64,000 nucleotides of DNA from Dallia pectoralis (Eukaryota > Chordata > Actinopteri > Esociformes > Umbridae). The stretch spans positions 2,206,616 through 2,270,615 of the forward strand of contig CM055754.1 of the NCBI GenBank assembly GCA_029465975.1, written 5' to 3'. Made by a program: the position numbers and the translations under genes. The notes below the pieces were generated by a model. That model had not been told where the DNA came from. It did not search any database and saw only the letters and a list, made by a program, of their open reading frames with translations. How positions within the stretch are numbered: the stretch's first letter is position 1; the number at the start of each line of letters is the position of its first letter. Below, piece after piece: positions 1 through 35,199 of the stretch.

Positions 1-900
1 TTTCCATTCTATGCCATTTTTGGAGAAGGAACCAAAATGATGGCTTGGCCCATGTGTTGAATATTAGCCTACCTATAATAATACTTAGTATTAGAGTAAC
101 TGAGTAACTGTTGGGGTGAAAGCTCTTCAGATTACCTCAACAAATTGACAACTAGAATACCAAAGTTCTGCCAGGCTGCAAATTGAGGATTCTTTTACAA
201 AAGTGTTTAAAGTTTGCTGGACACAAGCATTATTTTAATTAAAAGTCATTATTTCTATTTGTGTCTTTTTTTCTTTGTCAGTGACTACATTTTAAAAAAG
301 CAATGCAGGTCGATAACTAAAAAGTGTTGTCCCCATTTTAATTTTTTATTGTTTTGTGTCTGTATATGCCCTGTTTTCTATGTTAAGAGACAACTATGCA
401 AAATATATTAAAACATCTACAATGTACTTAGATAAGGCCATTTCATTGCAACAGATTATTTTATTAGTCTGTGAAACGTAAAATCATTTCCATATATTGA
501 AAATAAGTATGTTACCCAAATACCCTTGAATTTGGAAATTGAAATAACGGAAGACCGACCTTGAATATATTGTGTTTGCCAATGCCTACCATTTATTTAA
601 AATTTTAAACAACACCATTGCATTACAGCTTAACCCATTTTATATCCTGTATAATCTCATTGACCAAACATCCCAAATTCACAAATCATACAGCATCCAC
701 AAACACAGAACTGTTTAAATTCTAAACATACAAAAGCCATAAAATATTGCAAATTAAATAAATAACTAATAGGAAAATGACAAAAACAGTGGTTTGCTCC
801 AAAACATTTAAATAGCTCTAATTGTGCCAGTTCACTGTGATGTGCCTGGACCTATTCCATGTAATCAATCCGACCATGTCGAGTTTCAATTACCTTCTGT
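1..900. other. AT-rich sequence downstream of plekhh1, no gene recognised
   Basis: No conserved coding sequence, RNA gene or mobile element was recognised here. Confidence 0.5.
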
Positions 901-1930
901 TTTATTGTCAACACGTTTGGGGACGAGTCCGTTTAATAAATTCTCAAACCAAAATTCCCTTTTAAAAAATTGACATTAAAAAGGCGTTCATACTTTTTAG
1001 AGACAAATCAAATGCTATATTCTCAGAAAGGATTGATGCTTTGCACCTCACAATGAAAAGTATGATGACAATATGCATATATAAAATATAGCATGCCAAT
1101 ATGCATATATAAAATATAGCATGCCAATATGCTTATATAAAATATAGCATGCCAATATGCTTATATAATATAATATGCTTATATAAAATATAGCATGCCA
1201 ATATCCTTATATAAAATATAGCATGCCAATATGCTTATATAAAATATAGCATGCCAATATGCTTATATAAAATATAGCATGCCAATATGCTTATATAAAA
1301 TATAGCATGCCAATATGCTTATATAAAATATAGCTTGGTCAACATGATGTCATGCCAACTTGTTCCGTAAGTCACAGAAGGCTAGTTCGTTAGTACTTGC
1401 AATTACACTAAAACATTTTGTGCAATTTTTTGCTGGAAAATCAAGTACAATTTCACGTGTTAAAAATTATAATTATTCTGTACTAATTTCATGTTAAATA
1501 ACATTTGTCCAACCCAAAGAAGTTGTGGAAATAACTATTCGTGAAGCACTCAATGAGTCTGAATAACCAACCGAGTCAGTAAATAAAATGTGTCAAGTAG
1601 GAAAAAAGGAATCAGAGGAAAAAATGCAATGTGTGAAGTAAGTAAGTAGTGAAGAGCAAGACGACGTCAAAAGGAAAGAAGTAATAAAGAAGAAAAAATA
1701 GAATGTCATTTCTTTACGATTAACGCACATATGGCAAAATGTTCCCTGTACCACAACTCCTAAACCCTGTGTTTTTTCCGTCCTGGGTAATGTTCTGTAA
1801 GTACACTGTCACATAAATAAAATAAAAGAGCATTTCTTTCTTCAAGTCAGTTTTCGTCTATTTAGTCCCTAATAAACATGAGCCTATTGATCAGACAGTG
1901 GAACGTAGCCTTGATTGCTGCTCGCTGTAT
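901..1930 (-). other. plekhh1: putative plekhh1 3' UTR with polyadenylation signal at 901-906
   Basis: Reading left from the stop codon, the first canonical AATAAA on the minus strand is at 901-906 (plus-strand TTTATT), giving a 3' UTR of about 1 kb. It would include a 28-bp AT-rich minisatellite. A second AATAAA lies near 594-599. No transcript end is visible from sequence alone. Confidence 0.35.
1068..1335. repeat. 28-bp AT-rich minisatellite
   Basis: About nine copies of a unit containing GCTTATATAAAATATAGCAT, with one collapsed copy near 1160-1180. It lies in the likely plekhh1 3' UTR. Confidence 0.9.
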
Positions 1931-23907
<21,977 letters not shown>

Positions 23908-23948
23908 CTTGGCTCCCGGAGACTGGTAGGCGACGGGCTAACGCAGAC
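23908..23948 (-). promoter_or_regulatory. plekhh1: plekhh1 5' UTR segment preceded by a splice acceptor
   Basis: On the minus strand, TCCTTCCTTCTACAG ends at 23949, 41 nt before the ATG. The pyrimidine tract plus CAG is a strong 3' splice site, so the exon with the start codon probably begins at 23948 and an untranslated first exon and promoter lie farther right. I did not find that first exon. Confidence 0.55.
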
Positions 23949-24440
23949 CTGTAGAAGGAAGGACACAGTGATTTACACACACACATTCACCGCTCTGACC
24001 AGCTTAATTCACAACATTTCCAACTGCACATAAAAAACGTGACAAACAGACGGTTGCCACATGAACGCATCCCAGCGAGTAAACGAGAGGCCAACGGGGC
24101 GAACCGGCGAACGGCACGACACACGTGTCACTCGGTCCACGTTGTTTCGCTTAGCGAATTCCAGTGAAACCGCTCTGATGTGGTGTTTCACCGTGCAATT
24201 CATGCCAGTTCACTTCCCATTTCCCATGACTCAGTGGGGCAACGCCGGAAAAGCAAACGCTCTGTGATGACTTTGCGATGACAAGGCTCAATAAAAGTTT
24301 CACAGAGCCCAATAAACATCACCCAGCTTGTACACAAACACGAAGTCACAGGGTCTTCATTTTGTGAACAAATGCAGAAAAGCAAGTCTAATAAAAACGC
24401 AGTCCAGATCTCCTTAACACGGTCAGTCCCATCTTCGGAT
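23949..24440. other. sequence upstream of the plekhh1 start exon
   Basis: Probably intron between an unseen 5' noncoding exon and the start-codon exon, judging from the acceptor at 23949. No promoter motif can be supported. Confidence 0.4.
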
Positions 24441-24445
24441 ATTAT

Positions 24446-24853
24446 GGTGGTTGGGGGGCTGTGCTGTGGTGGGGGGTTGTGCTGTTGTGGGGGCTGTGCT
24501 GTTTTTGGGGGTTGTGCTGTTGTGGGGGTTGTGCTGTTGTGGGGGTTGTGCTGTTGTGGGGGCTGTGCTGTTGTGGGGGTTGTGCTGTTGTGGGGGTTGT
24601 GTTGTTGTGGGGGCTGTGCTGTTGTGGGGGCTGTGCTGTTGTGGGGGTTGTGCTGTTGTGGGGGTTGTGCTGTTGTGGGGGTTGTGCTGTTGTGGGGGTT
24701 GTGCTGTTGTGGGGGTTGTGCTGTTGTGGGGGGCTGTGCTGTTGTGGGGGGTTGTGCTGTTGTGGGGGTTTGTGCTGTTGTGGGGGGCTGTGCTGTTGTG
24801 GGGGTTGTGCTGTTGTGGGGGTTGTGCTGTTGTGGGGGGCTGTGCTGTTGTGA
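24446..24853 (+). repeat. 17-bp G-rich minisatellite
   Basis: About 24 copies of TTGTGCTGTTGTGGGGG with runs of five or six G in every unit on the plus strand. Regularly spaced G-runs make G-quadruplex formation plausible. Confidence 0.95.
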
Positions 24854-25554
24854 GCCAGCCTAGCCAAGTATGTTTGAAAGAGAAGGAGAACTCAGAATGT
24901 GGAAACCTTGGGCACCTGGGTTAGTGTCACCTAAAATAAAAGGATCCGTGATTAACAAGCATGTATTCAATGGCTGGCAGAGAAGATAATTATAGTAGCC
25001 CAAAAGAAGTGATGTACGTCCAACAGACGGACCAAACGAATGGAAAAACAGGCATCCGTCCAGTCTGGCAGCCAACCCAGCAGACAGGCAGACCGTCAGG
25101 CAGATAAACCTGCTAGGCTGATGAACAAACAGCCAGTAAGTAAGAGACTAAGACTGAGTCATGTCTCGTTCTCTTCACTACAATTAGCCTGCTTTTAAAT
25201 ACAGGCCAGGCACCGGCTAGCAGGCTAATTAAAGAAGCCATACATCAAGAGGTTCCGACCACAAGGCCCAAATCCTGGACCAGCTCGGATGTCTCTCTCT
25301 ACAGTTTGAGGTTTAGAAGAAGCAGCCAGCCTTAGAGAAACCAGGGAACACGAGGGAAGAGGTCAGCTCAAAGTCGGCAGTCATGCCAGGCAGGCCTACA
25401 GCAGCCCTGTTACAAAAGTCCCAACGAAAAGCCAAGCCTAGTATCTTTGGGCTAGCCGAGACCAGGGCAACTAGAGCAGGCTGTGCTAGCCCAAAATTGT
25501 GCAAAGCCGTTGTGTTAGGAAAGCACTGCCCAGCTCCCTTCTACCAGTAAGCAA
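24854..25554. other. no gene recognised
   Basis: Unique-looking sequence between two minisatellites; nothing supported. Confidence 0.5.
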
Positions 25555-25574
25555 AACTACACAGTGCAAACAAA

Positions 25575-26126
25575 CCATTTGCTAGCTAAACAACTTCAGC
25601 GGGGCCATGCTAATGCTAGCTAAACACCTTCAGCAGGGCCATGCTAATGCTAGCTAATCACCTTCAGCGGGGCCATGCTAATGCTAGTTAAACACCGTCA
25701 GCGGGGCCATGCTAATGCTAGCTAAACACCTTCAGCGGGGCCATGCTAATGCTAGCTAAACACCTTCAGCGGGGCCATGCTAATGCTAGCTAAACACCTT
25801 CAGCGGGGCCATGCTAATGCTAGCTAAACACCTTCAGCGGGGCCATGCTAATGCTAGCTAAACACCTTCAGCGGGGCCATGCTAATGCTAGCTAAACACC
25901 TTCAGCGGGGCCATGCTAATGCTAGCTAAACACCTTCAGCGGGGCCATGCTAATGCTAGCTAAAGACCTTCAGCGGGGCCATGCTAATGCTAGCTAAACA
26001 CCTTCAGCGGGGCCATGCTAATGCTAGCTAAACACCTTCAGCGGGGCCATGCTAATGCTAGCTAAACACCTTCAGCGGGGCCATGCTAATGCTAGCTAAA
26101 CACCTTCAGCGGGGCCATGCTAATAC
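25575..26126. repeat. 34-bp minisatellite
   Basis: About 16 copies of a unit containing GCTAGCTAAACACCTTCAGC followed by GGGGCCATGCTAAT. The unit carries the palindrome GCTAGC. The array is very homogeneous toward the right. Confidence 0.95.
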
Positions 26127-26321
26127 CTCCAGGAACATTTGACATTCTCCCCCTTCACTCCCTGGATCATTTGCTTGTTAATCACTTTGCTCACAGCCAT
26201 GCTAATTCCCTAGCAACAAATAAACCTCCCATTTGTGGGTCCTCTTTCACCAGGCCTTCCTGCACTTGAGAGACTTAATTTGAAATGCATTTGTGAGCAT
26301 GTTTATGAATGCTGCCTCACT

Positions 26322-26640
26322 GGCTAAATGTTGACCTGTGTTGTATATGAATGCTACATGACTGGCTAAAAGTTAACATGTGTTATGAATGCTACATGAC
26401 TGGCTAAAAGTTAACATGTGTTATGAATGCTACATGACTGGCTAACAGTTAACATGTTTTATGAATGCTACATGACTGGCTAAAAGTTAACGTGTGTTAT
26501 GAATGCCACATGACTGGAAAAAAGTTAACATGTGTTATACATGAATGCTACATGACTGGCTAACAGTTAACATGTTTTATGAATGCTACATGACTGGCTA
26601 AAAGTTAACGTGTGTTATAATGAATGCTACATCACTGGCA
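26322..26640. repeat. degenerate repeat of about 38 bp
   Basis: About eight copies of a unit containing GAATGCTACATGACTGGCTA then AAAGTTAACATG, with small indels between copies. Confidence 0.9.
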
Positions 26641-27873
26641 AAAAATGTCGGACAATATGTTTTCCCCATGTCCAGTTAGGTAATGAAAGTCCCTCCGGTC
26701 CCACATTTCTGAACCATGACTGTCTTCGTCCTCCTAAACTTTGATAGAGCTGAGGTGGGGAGTGTGTGTAGGATGTGTGTGTGTGTGTGTGTGTGAGCAG
26801 ATGTAGGGGTGTAGGTCTCTGGTGCATAGAAAACGCTCCAGCCGATCGTACACTCACCCGCTACCTCTTCAATCATCAACCATTTCAAACACACACTCCC
26901 CAGCCAGGCATAACTCGTCAAAACAAGTGAGCACAAACACTGACACCCACGACTCTACGGGCTTCCTCTGTCTCTCCTCTCTTACCCTCTCACCCTCTCC
27001 CTCTCACCCTCTCGCACTCTCTGATGAGAGAGAGTGACTATTACAGTCAAGGAGTTGCTAAGGACCGGGTCCCATCAGACTCGTTGAATAAGTATTCAGA
27101 GCGGAAAAGTACGGAATACACAAAAATGAACACCAAATCATCAGTTGTGAACCTATCGTTCCACATCATACCAAAGGCGCTCTACATCAAGTTTTGCTGT
27201 ATCTGTAATACCCATTGTTGCCTGATGTTCATGTTTTTAGCTGACCATATTCCTCTGACCTGTCACATTAACAAAGTGTTGTCACCTACATAACTGCGGC
27301 TCACTGAAAACGTTTCGTTTATTTCACCCGTCTCAGAAAACACGAGAGACTCTAATTTGTGAAAACCACAGACTTTCAGCAGATTTTGAGATGCTGGAAC
27401 CACCCGGTCTGCCACAAACAATACATTAGATATGAGTTGCAGCCACATCATTTAGCCGTTTATGCAATATGCACGGTGAGCGTAAACAAATATTTACAGT
27501 TGATGTACACATTTACACAATATCAATTATCGTTTTTAAAAAAGTGGGTTGCCGTTAATGACCACTTCCGCCAACAGTCCAGTGGGTTGCATTTCACCCG
27601 TCTAGTGGGCTGCCAGAGACATAAACTACAAAGGGATTAGAATTGACTGGTTTTTCTTTTAGCTGTTAGCTGGAGCACCTCCTTTCTGTGTCGTTTTCTT
27701 CCTACTTGAAATGAAGATCCCAAGGAATTTAAACGTTTCGTCCAATTCCTCAATCTCAAGGAGGAAGGGTGGGGGGTGTGTTTCCAGGTTATTTTATCTC
27801 AAACAGACCAGCCCCCCCCCACCCACAGTGCAGAAGCCCCACACACATACATTCTACCAACAAACTAGCTATT

Positions 27874-27915
<42 letters not shown>

Positions 27916-28580
27916 ATGCATGCACACACATACACAGGCTAAGGTCATTTTAGATGTTTATTACTGCGTTCACCACGAGGCCTCTGGAGTTGAAAGTCAC
28001 AACACTATAGGGAATATACAGGAAATCGATTTACAGGCGAGTATACACCTTTACGGATATACGTAAAGTATGTCAATACATATTAAGACAGATAACACTG
28101 TCCGTTGATAGGGATAATGGCTGTGTGTCGAGCTAGTATGTGGCCTACATGCACTTTACACTTGCATCTCAAGCTTTATTATACCTGGTGTATAACTACA
28201 TCGGTAAAACCTGGAGCAGCACTTCTGTTTAAGAAATGCCCTTTCTGACACATGCAACTCAACGGTATGCATCAGCTATGCATTTAAAGATCGGCATGTG
28301 TTCAAGCCAGTAGCCTATACGAGCCCTTTATCTGTCTTCTACTCCTCTAATTGTCCTCTCCTCCTCTTTTCTCCTCTTTGCAGGAAGCTATGCGTGCTCT
28401 GCTGGTACTCTAATGACAGGTTCTCTGCGAGCTGACCACACTCATCTCTGCTGTAAATACAGAAAAGGACATTCCTCTGTGCTGAGGTGTAAACATCACC
28501 TCCCGCGGCGGCCTCACTCATTGCTGCACAAACACAAAAACACACTCGCAAATGTATCTGTGAGCTCACAACCGCACACA
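26641..28580. other. no gene recognised; short TG/CA runs
   Basis: Holds TG runs at about 26774-26796 and a CA run at about 27880-27912. No conserved coding sequence was found on either strand. Confidence 0.5.
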
Positions 28581-28594
28581 GACACACAAGCACA

Positions 28595-28632
<38 letters not shown>

Positions 28633-30415
28633 GGCGATACAGTTTGGTGTCGTAAAAACATGGTGACCACTACTAATCCTCAACACACAGGACAGTTAGG
28701 TAGAGCCATACACAGGTACATGACAAGTTGCTGAATGGATCTTGACCTAATTAGTGCTCTTCCATTGTGTGGTCTGTATCCCACCTAGTTCGACATTGGT
28801 GTTCAAACTTTTTTGAAAAGAAAAACGGGTCAGATGTCAAATACCATCATGGTTTATTAGGCCTGTCATAACAAAACCCCTATGATTTACAACACAGAAG
28901 CTACTGTACTGTCCAAACAGCCGCACCAATCATTCTGGGCGCCACAGCTCATTATAAACGCTCATCAGATGGCATTTAGAAACTGCAGAAGTGGCAATAC
29001 AAAATCAATGCTGTACACCTCTGGGGTTGGCCAGGATGGCCTGGTTTAGTCTCAACATTACTATAGATGCGAATGTGATTCAGACTTTAGACCAGGTGGC
29101 AACATTGACCCAAAAACACCCATGCACCCTAATTCTAACATCAACCGTACTTTTCTTGTATAGTTAAGACTCTCTCTTTTGAAAGATCAATGTACAAAAA
29201 ATTAAAAATAATATCTGATTTTGCTGACATAGCATGACAGGGTGAAGAAGGTTAAAATCGAACCACTTTGCTGGTGTGTGTGTTTTTTCTATTTTCTATT
29301 TGCTGGTTAATTGTCCAAAAATGGTCACAACCCACAGGTGGACTGGATCATAATTGAGATCGACTACAGACACTCGGCAAATTGTCTGAATTATAAACAT
29401 TTTCAAAAATGCATTCGTTTTGAATTATTATTATTTTTTTGCATAAGGAGAACCCGGAGAGGGTTATAGACAGAAATGGGAAGAGACAAAACACATTTAT
29501 TTATATTTAGGCTATAGCAGAACTTGGCTCTTACCTTGTGACTTTATAGTCGGCTTTCTCCCTTTCTCTCTCTCTCTCTTCTCTTTCTTCCCCGGTAATT
29601 CACATCACGACCCAGAGCCCCAATTCCCATTCACTTACCAACAATCCTATTTGGTTTACAGTTTCATGCTGATGTAGTGTCCCGTATTAGTGCAGTCGGT
29701 CTGGTCTCCTCAGAGAACGAGTCCAGGAGACAGTGGTGGTTCTCAGCAGTGGTTAGTGGTTCTCCACTCCAGGTTCATCCCCTGCGCCTTTAAATGACCA
29801 GGAGCCGGATCGGATTTCGCCGTCACACCCCCTGGTGTTGGAACCACGCAAAGGAACTACACAGGAAATTACATCAGAGGTCAGAGGACTGGATGATAGT
29901 AGTTCTGCACTAGGTGATATACAACTGTTAATAACTAGTATGAATATTAAAGTAATGTTGCACAAATCATATTGTATATGATATGTTCAGAATGTACTCA
30001 AGCTTGTCTGTTCTGTTAAATAAGAGTTCATTTCTCTACAGTAAACATCTATGCGTATTTGTTCTGATTCATAGTGTGCCCCTAAACCTATACAAGAAAG
30101 TGTTGTGTGACACCATGAATAAATTATTTGCCAGGCTGTAAAAGTTTTGTGAGGGAATAATTAGGCTGGTTTTAGGCAGTGGTTTTTACCCTGTTTAAAT
30201 AATGCCAACTTTGTGTTTGTTCTGTTTAATTCATCTGAACTTGTTTTGATTTTTAGGTTGGATGTACAGCACAAATAGACCTCTGGGACCAACCAATATT
30301 TTAACTGTAATGTCTGAGTTTTTCATTTTGTGTGTGACACAAATAATTAACAGTTTGGTGCTTGAAGTGGATTATACAAATGGCAGAAGCTGTGCAATTA
30401 TAAAAGACAGGATGG
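28581..30415. other. no gene recognised; CA run at 28596-28631
   Basis: Otherwise unique-looking AT-rich sequence with nothing that can be supported as a gene or element. Confidence 0.5.
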
Positions 30416-30418
30416 CGC

Positions 30419-30696
30419 AAAACACACACACGCACGCAAACACACATCCACACACACACACACACAGTCACCACACACACACACATCCATGCACACACAC
30501 ACACAAACACACACACCCACCTTCACGCAAACGCACACGCACGCACACACACATCCACCTTCACGCAAACACACACGCACGCACACACACATCCACACAC
30601 ACACACACAGTCACCCCACACACACACATCCACGCACACACACACACACACAAACACACACACCCACGCAAACACAACACACACACACACACACAT
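30419..30696. repeat. interrupted (CA)n tract with longer-range duplication
   Basis: CA runs punctuated by GCACGC, CATCCACC, TTCACGCAAAC and AGTCACC blocks that recur in the same order, so part of the tract is a duplication of a longer segment as well as a dinucleotide run. Confidence 0.85.
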
Positions 30697-32871
30697 TAAT
30701 TTATGTGAATTAGATACTTTTTCACGCTAATTCAATGTTGTCACATGGAACTTGGAGCTGAAATTACAACGTTTAAATCAACCACTCTGTGGCCCCTGCG
30801 GTGGGTCAGCTGTGTAGTAGAGTAGGTCTGAAGAAAGACCAGTAAACCCTTCACACTTCCAGGCAGAGCCAGCTGTAGACCAGAGGTGGCCATGACGCCC
30901 ATTACAAAACACCGGAAAGTTGTGAATGACAACGTCACAGCCGCTAACCTTGTGTCAACGTCTCAATGCTACATTGGCTCTACTGTGTCACCATTTCATT
31001 TGAGGTCCAGTTGTTTGTAGACTGGAGAGCTGTTGTTACTTAGGGCCAAGAATTCGGTCTGTTTTTCACTCCTCTAGTGTCCTGTGAGCTGTTCGACTGC
31101 CATTTGGCCAAGAGCACTGAAACCGTAGACCAAGACTGGATAACACAGCTGAGGAAAGACAGAAAGCTGAGAGACACAAAAGCAGAGATAAAAAAGAGAA
31201 AAAGCCAAGCACAGGATGGAAACAGCTTCATTCGGTGAACAGACGATGCTCAGAGTTCATAAACCGTTTTTTACAGTGATTTTTTGTTGAACTGTATTTC
31301 TCACAGTTAAACAAAGCCACAGGTTTACCTGTCCTCCTTCTGCTGCAAATCTCCGTCTCCTCCCTCTTCTGTTCCCGTTGACTCTTTGGGTGGTCTGTTT
31401 TAAAGTGATGTTGCTCTGGAGCCGACTAAGCCCACACCTACGGCTGAAAACCAGTTAACTCAACCATGGTTGATGGCATTGCAATGAAAACAAGAAAATA
31501 ACGTATCCCTGTTCACAATGTTATATTGTTTTTAATATATATTAAATATAATTAATATTCAGTGTTCGCAATCCCATGATGGAATATGTCTTGTCGCGTC
31601 CTATTCGCCCCATATAACACAGATATTACATATTACCCAGACCATCAGGCGTGTTACATACTATCCACATGTCATGATTAAATACTGCCCATTCGTAACA
31701 GGGCTTTAATAGTGTGGTAATAGTGTAATAGTTTGGTTGGCTGTGTACATACTTTCAAAATCTACTCAACTTTCCGCCAGCCTGGAAAGTTCTCTCTGGT
31801 CTGGTGAGTATGAGAGAGATGTAAGCCAGGACATGGTAGCAGTGGTTTGGATGCGGACTTAATAGTGTGTGTGGCAGTGTTTTTGAATGCAGACAGAGTG
31901 AGTGTGGCTAGACAGTGATCTTTAAATCACCGGGCTGAATGATAGATGGCTGTTTATCTATTGCACTTCGCTCAAACACTCATTTCAGGAGAGCCTTTTT
32001 CGTTTTTAATCGTGTGCGTGCGTGTGTGTGTGTGCGGAGGTGTGTTTGTTTGCGTAAGTACACTTGGCGTTCTTCCTGGCGTTCTTGACGATTACAGTAC
32101 AGTGGATATCAGATGTGCGATGCATGCTCTCATCCTGTGGCCTCCACGTGAGGAGAACTGACCATAAGATCTCCACGCGCCAATCACATTCACACCGCTG
32201 GTTTGGGCAGACCTCAGTTCCTGTGTGTGTCAACCTCCTCCAGTGGTGATTCAGAAACCACTGGCCACAATTGTCGAGTGGCGTTTTCCATTTGTCCTGG
32301 ACCTGTGAAACTAGCCACGTTCACAAAGACATAAACAAACTGACAGACAACAGACAGATAGAGAAACAGACAGTGGGGCTGTTAAAGTATTGCTAACCAA
32401 CGTTAGCCCGTGCAATGACTTGAAATATATAGGATTAGCATAATAGCAAACACCAGCTACTCCCAGTTACTGTTTGCTGCTAATTAGCATTATAGCATAG
32501 TTTACAAAAGAAAAGCCACTATCTCTGATGCTGGACACATACTATAATACATATTATAAGTTTATCTGGTTGAAGATAAAGATATTATATAATATATATA
32601 GGCAATAATGAAGGGGGAATTTATTTTTTTTACTCTGTGTTACAGGTTCCATAAGTGTGTGTGTGTGTGTGTGTCTGTGTGTGTTTGGATAGATGAGATG
32701 GTAGTGTGCACTGCGGACAGATGAGATCTGTCTGTACACAACACGTTGTCTGTTGACATTGTGAAATACCACAGGGAACTCAACTGAAAGAAGAGAAACG
32801 AAGAGAGAGGGACGGACAGACAGAGATCGGAGAGACAAAACACGGGGGAGTGATAGTGAGGGAGAGAGCGA

Positions 32872-32908
<37 letters not shown>

Positions 32909-33170
32909 AGTGTGTGTCTAATCCACTTTTTACTATAAACGTGGAAAGATGATGTCCATAAAGGGTTTTCTATTTCTGGTTTATGGGTTAAGTTAAGAGT
33001 AAAACCTTCAATTAAGATTAGGGTTGTATTCCTTTTAAAGAAACAGCTGTGCTTTAGTAATGTGACACGTCAGATAGCCGTTTACACAATGAAAAATAGT
33101 GGTCATATTAAAAATGTAACTACATGTTACTATCAACTAAGACCTAACCTTTATCCTACCTTTATGCTGC
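30697..33170. other. no gene recognised; TG microsatellites at 32656-32685 and 32876-32906
   Basis: Also a short TG run near 32017-32034. No coding sequence or mobile element was supported. Confidence 0.5.
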
Positions 33171-33173
33171 ATG

Positions 33174-33319
33174 TTGTTTTATTCCAGTTTGTCATGCTCC
33201 AGTATTGACTAGTATTATGTATATGTGTTGTGGATATGCTACTAGTTGTTTTTATTCCAGTTTGTCATGCTCCAGTATTGACTAGCATTATCTTTGTGTT
33301 GTGGATATGTGTCACAATT
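33174..33319. repeat. two-copy 73-bp direct duplication
   Basis: TTCCAGTTTGTCATGCTCCA begins at about 33182 and again at about 33255, and the match continues through TTGTGGATATG in both copies. Confidence 0.85.
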
Positions 33320-34878
33320 ACATCCGAAGCTATTCTACTGCCATCTACTGGCCGGCTTCGGCAGTCAACATCGTCAGCTTTTCTTGTCTTGTCTCGTCAT
33401 TACACACACCTGGTGACCATTCCCTCATAATTACTTGTATATATTGGTTCCCTGTGTTTCGTCATGTCCTTGATTGGATAATTGGATATGTGTGATTATG
33501 TTGTAATCTTTGTCTTTTGTTATTTTCATCCCTGTTTCATTAAACCACCGCATTTATTTGAGCCAGAGAGGAAATGTGATGAAGATTCAAATGCTAAGAA
33601 CAGTAACCGCCAAAGAGAGGTAACCGCAGCGTTTTATTTCATGATGTTCCGACCAGGGATCGTATGAGTTCAGGTTGTCCTCACTCTAACACAATGGCTT
33701 TGTCCAATGTCCAATGTTAGTGAAGCCAAACTGTATGAGCGGCTAAACCAAACAGATGCCACTCATTGCCAATGGATCCACGTCAACCATCTCTGCATCG
33801 CAAAAGAAAAGGCTCACGAAGCATCCTCTGAGATGCTGAAACTGGCACAGACTTTTGAAAGCTATGGGCACCAGAAACAGAGGCAAAGATGGATTAGTTT
33901 AGTGTGTGTGTGTGTGGACATTCGGGACTTCCTCAGCCCCTTGCCTGTGTTATGAATGTGTTTCCCTCTATTCGTCATCTAGGTTAAAGCCCAGCATTGG
34001 AAAAATCAGTGGACAGAAAATAAACACTCCTGCCCTGCTGGTTGAAATCTACTCTAAGATTTTTTATCTGGTTAAAATCTACTCTAAGGACAGTTAATAT
34101 TAAGTTAACACATTATTCACAAACTATTTCATTTATACATTTTGTCAAACATTACCAACCATTTATTATAATTGCTACATTTTCATAAACATCAACGTTA
34201 ACTTGAAATATGTAATTATGCGTTTATGAACACTAAAAATGAAAGTGAGTAATTAGGAATATCGTACAATAGTTAATAAACAGTTTATATGAATATTTAT
34301 ATATGTAACTTCACAGTTTTTGATGCATACTGCCCCCTTCTGTTGACAGAATGAACTGAAATAACTTGGTACTTAAACACAAGTTTCCGCCAAAATGATG
34401 TCTGCACAGTTCTGCCCGATATCTTATTCAGGGAAGACATGTGTGTATAATCTGCAAAACAAAGCATTTATATGTATAATATAGTTCATGGGGAACTTAA
34501 GATGACCACAGGTCTTTCTGTATACAATATCAGTGTCTTTCTTTCTGTGGTAAATCGGTTGATGTGTCATGAATTCAATGGCTCATTTACATTTGAATCA
34601 TTTACATACCCCTGTAGGTATGTTATATCGAAATGCCTTCTTTTAACCCCTCTTTTCACATTTACCACAATATCTTATATCCAGGACCATGTGTCGTCAC
34701 GAAAAACGTGAAATTATTTCAGGAGCATTCATGATCGTGTGAAACCCTTAACCTCGGCATCTTTGCAAAACCAATCTGACTTTTGAACCAGGAAGTAGTG
34801 AATTAGGGTCAACCTGTGTTCACTGTTGGCCACTTTTTATTGCCGTTTTTAATGGGACCTTGTCACCTAGTAGCACAG
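33320..34878. other. no gene recognised; possible degenerate dispersed repeat near 33390-33560
   Basis: The segment with ACACACCTGGTGACCATTCC and TATATTGGTTCCCTGTG resembles sequence seen repeatedly in fish mobile-element remnants, but no termini or coding piece allow a call. Confidence 0.35.
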
Positions 34879-35031
34879 TTATAGTTTGAAGCTAGACTGC
34901 CGGTGATTAGCTTGAGGCTTCACTGCCGTCTTATCTCCAACTTCATAATATGGATACTGGGTAGATTTTAAACATGCCAGAGCCTGTCTTATTCCTGAAT
35001 ATCCTGCAGTGAAACAACTCACTTTCTGCAT

Positions 35032-35175
35032 CAACAGCAGCTGTTGACCCAACATGCGTTCAGCAGCTTTCCGACAGTTCCTCCAATAAACGACCACATA
35101 TTCTGGTTTAACGTTTTTTTCTGAGGCAGATATAACAATAGGTTCAATATCACGGCGTCTGTAAAAGTTACACAT
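35032..35175 (-). CDS. candidate coding exon, unknown protein
   Basis: On the minus strand, ATGTGTAACTTTTACAGACG begins an open frame containing RDIEPIVISASEKNVKPEYV and NCRKAAERMLGQQLLLMQK, which ends exactly at a consensus donor (CAGAAA|GTGAGT) near 35031. TTTTACAG just inside the frame could equally be a splice acceptor, making it an internal exon. The composition looks protein-like (charged, amphipathic) rather than repeat-derived. I do not recognise the family and found no partner exons, so this may be a real exon, a retrocopy fragment or chance. Confidence 0.3.
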
Positions 35176-35199
35176 GTCTAAATCAGTTACACATGTCCT

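Noticed and set aside
24442..24924. Gly-Cys-Ala-Val repeat frames
   Set aside because: Artefact of the 17-bp G-rich minisatellite, which stays open in all three frames because it lacks stops.
28339..28686. Minus-strand ORF spanning a CA repeat
   Set aside because: Runs through the microsatellite and has no homology.
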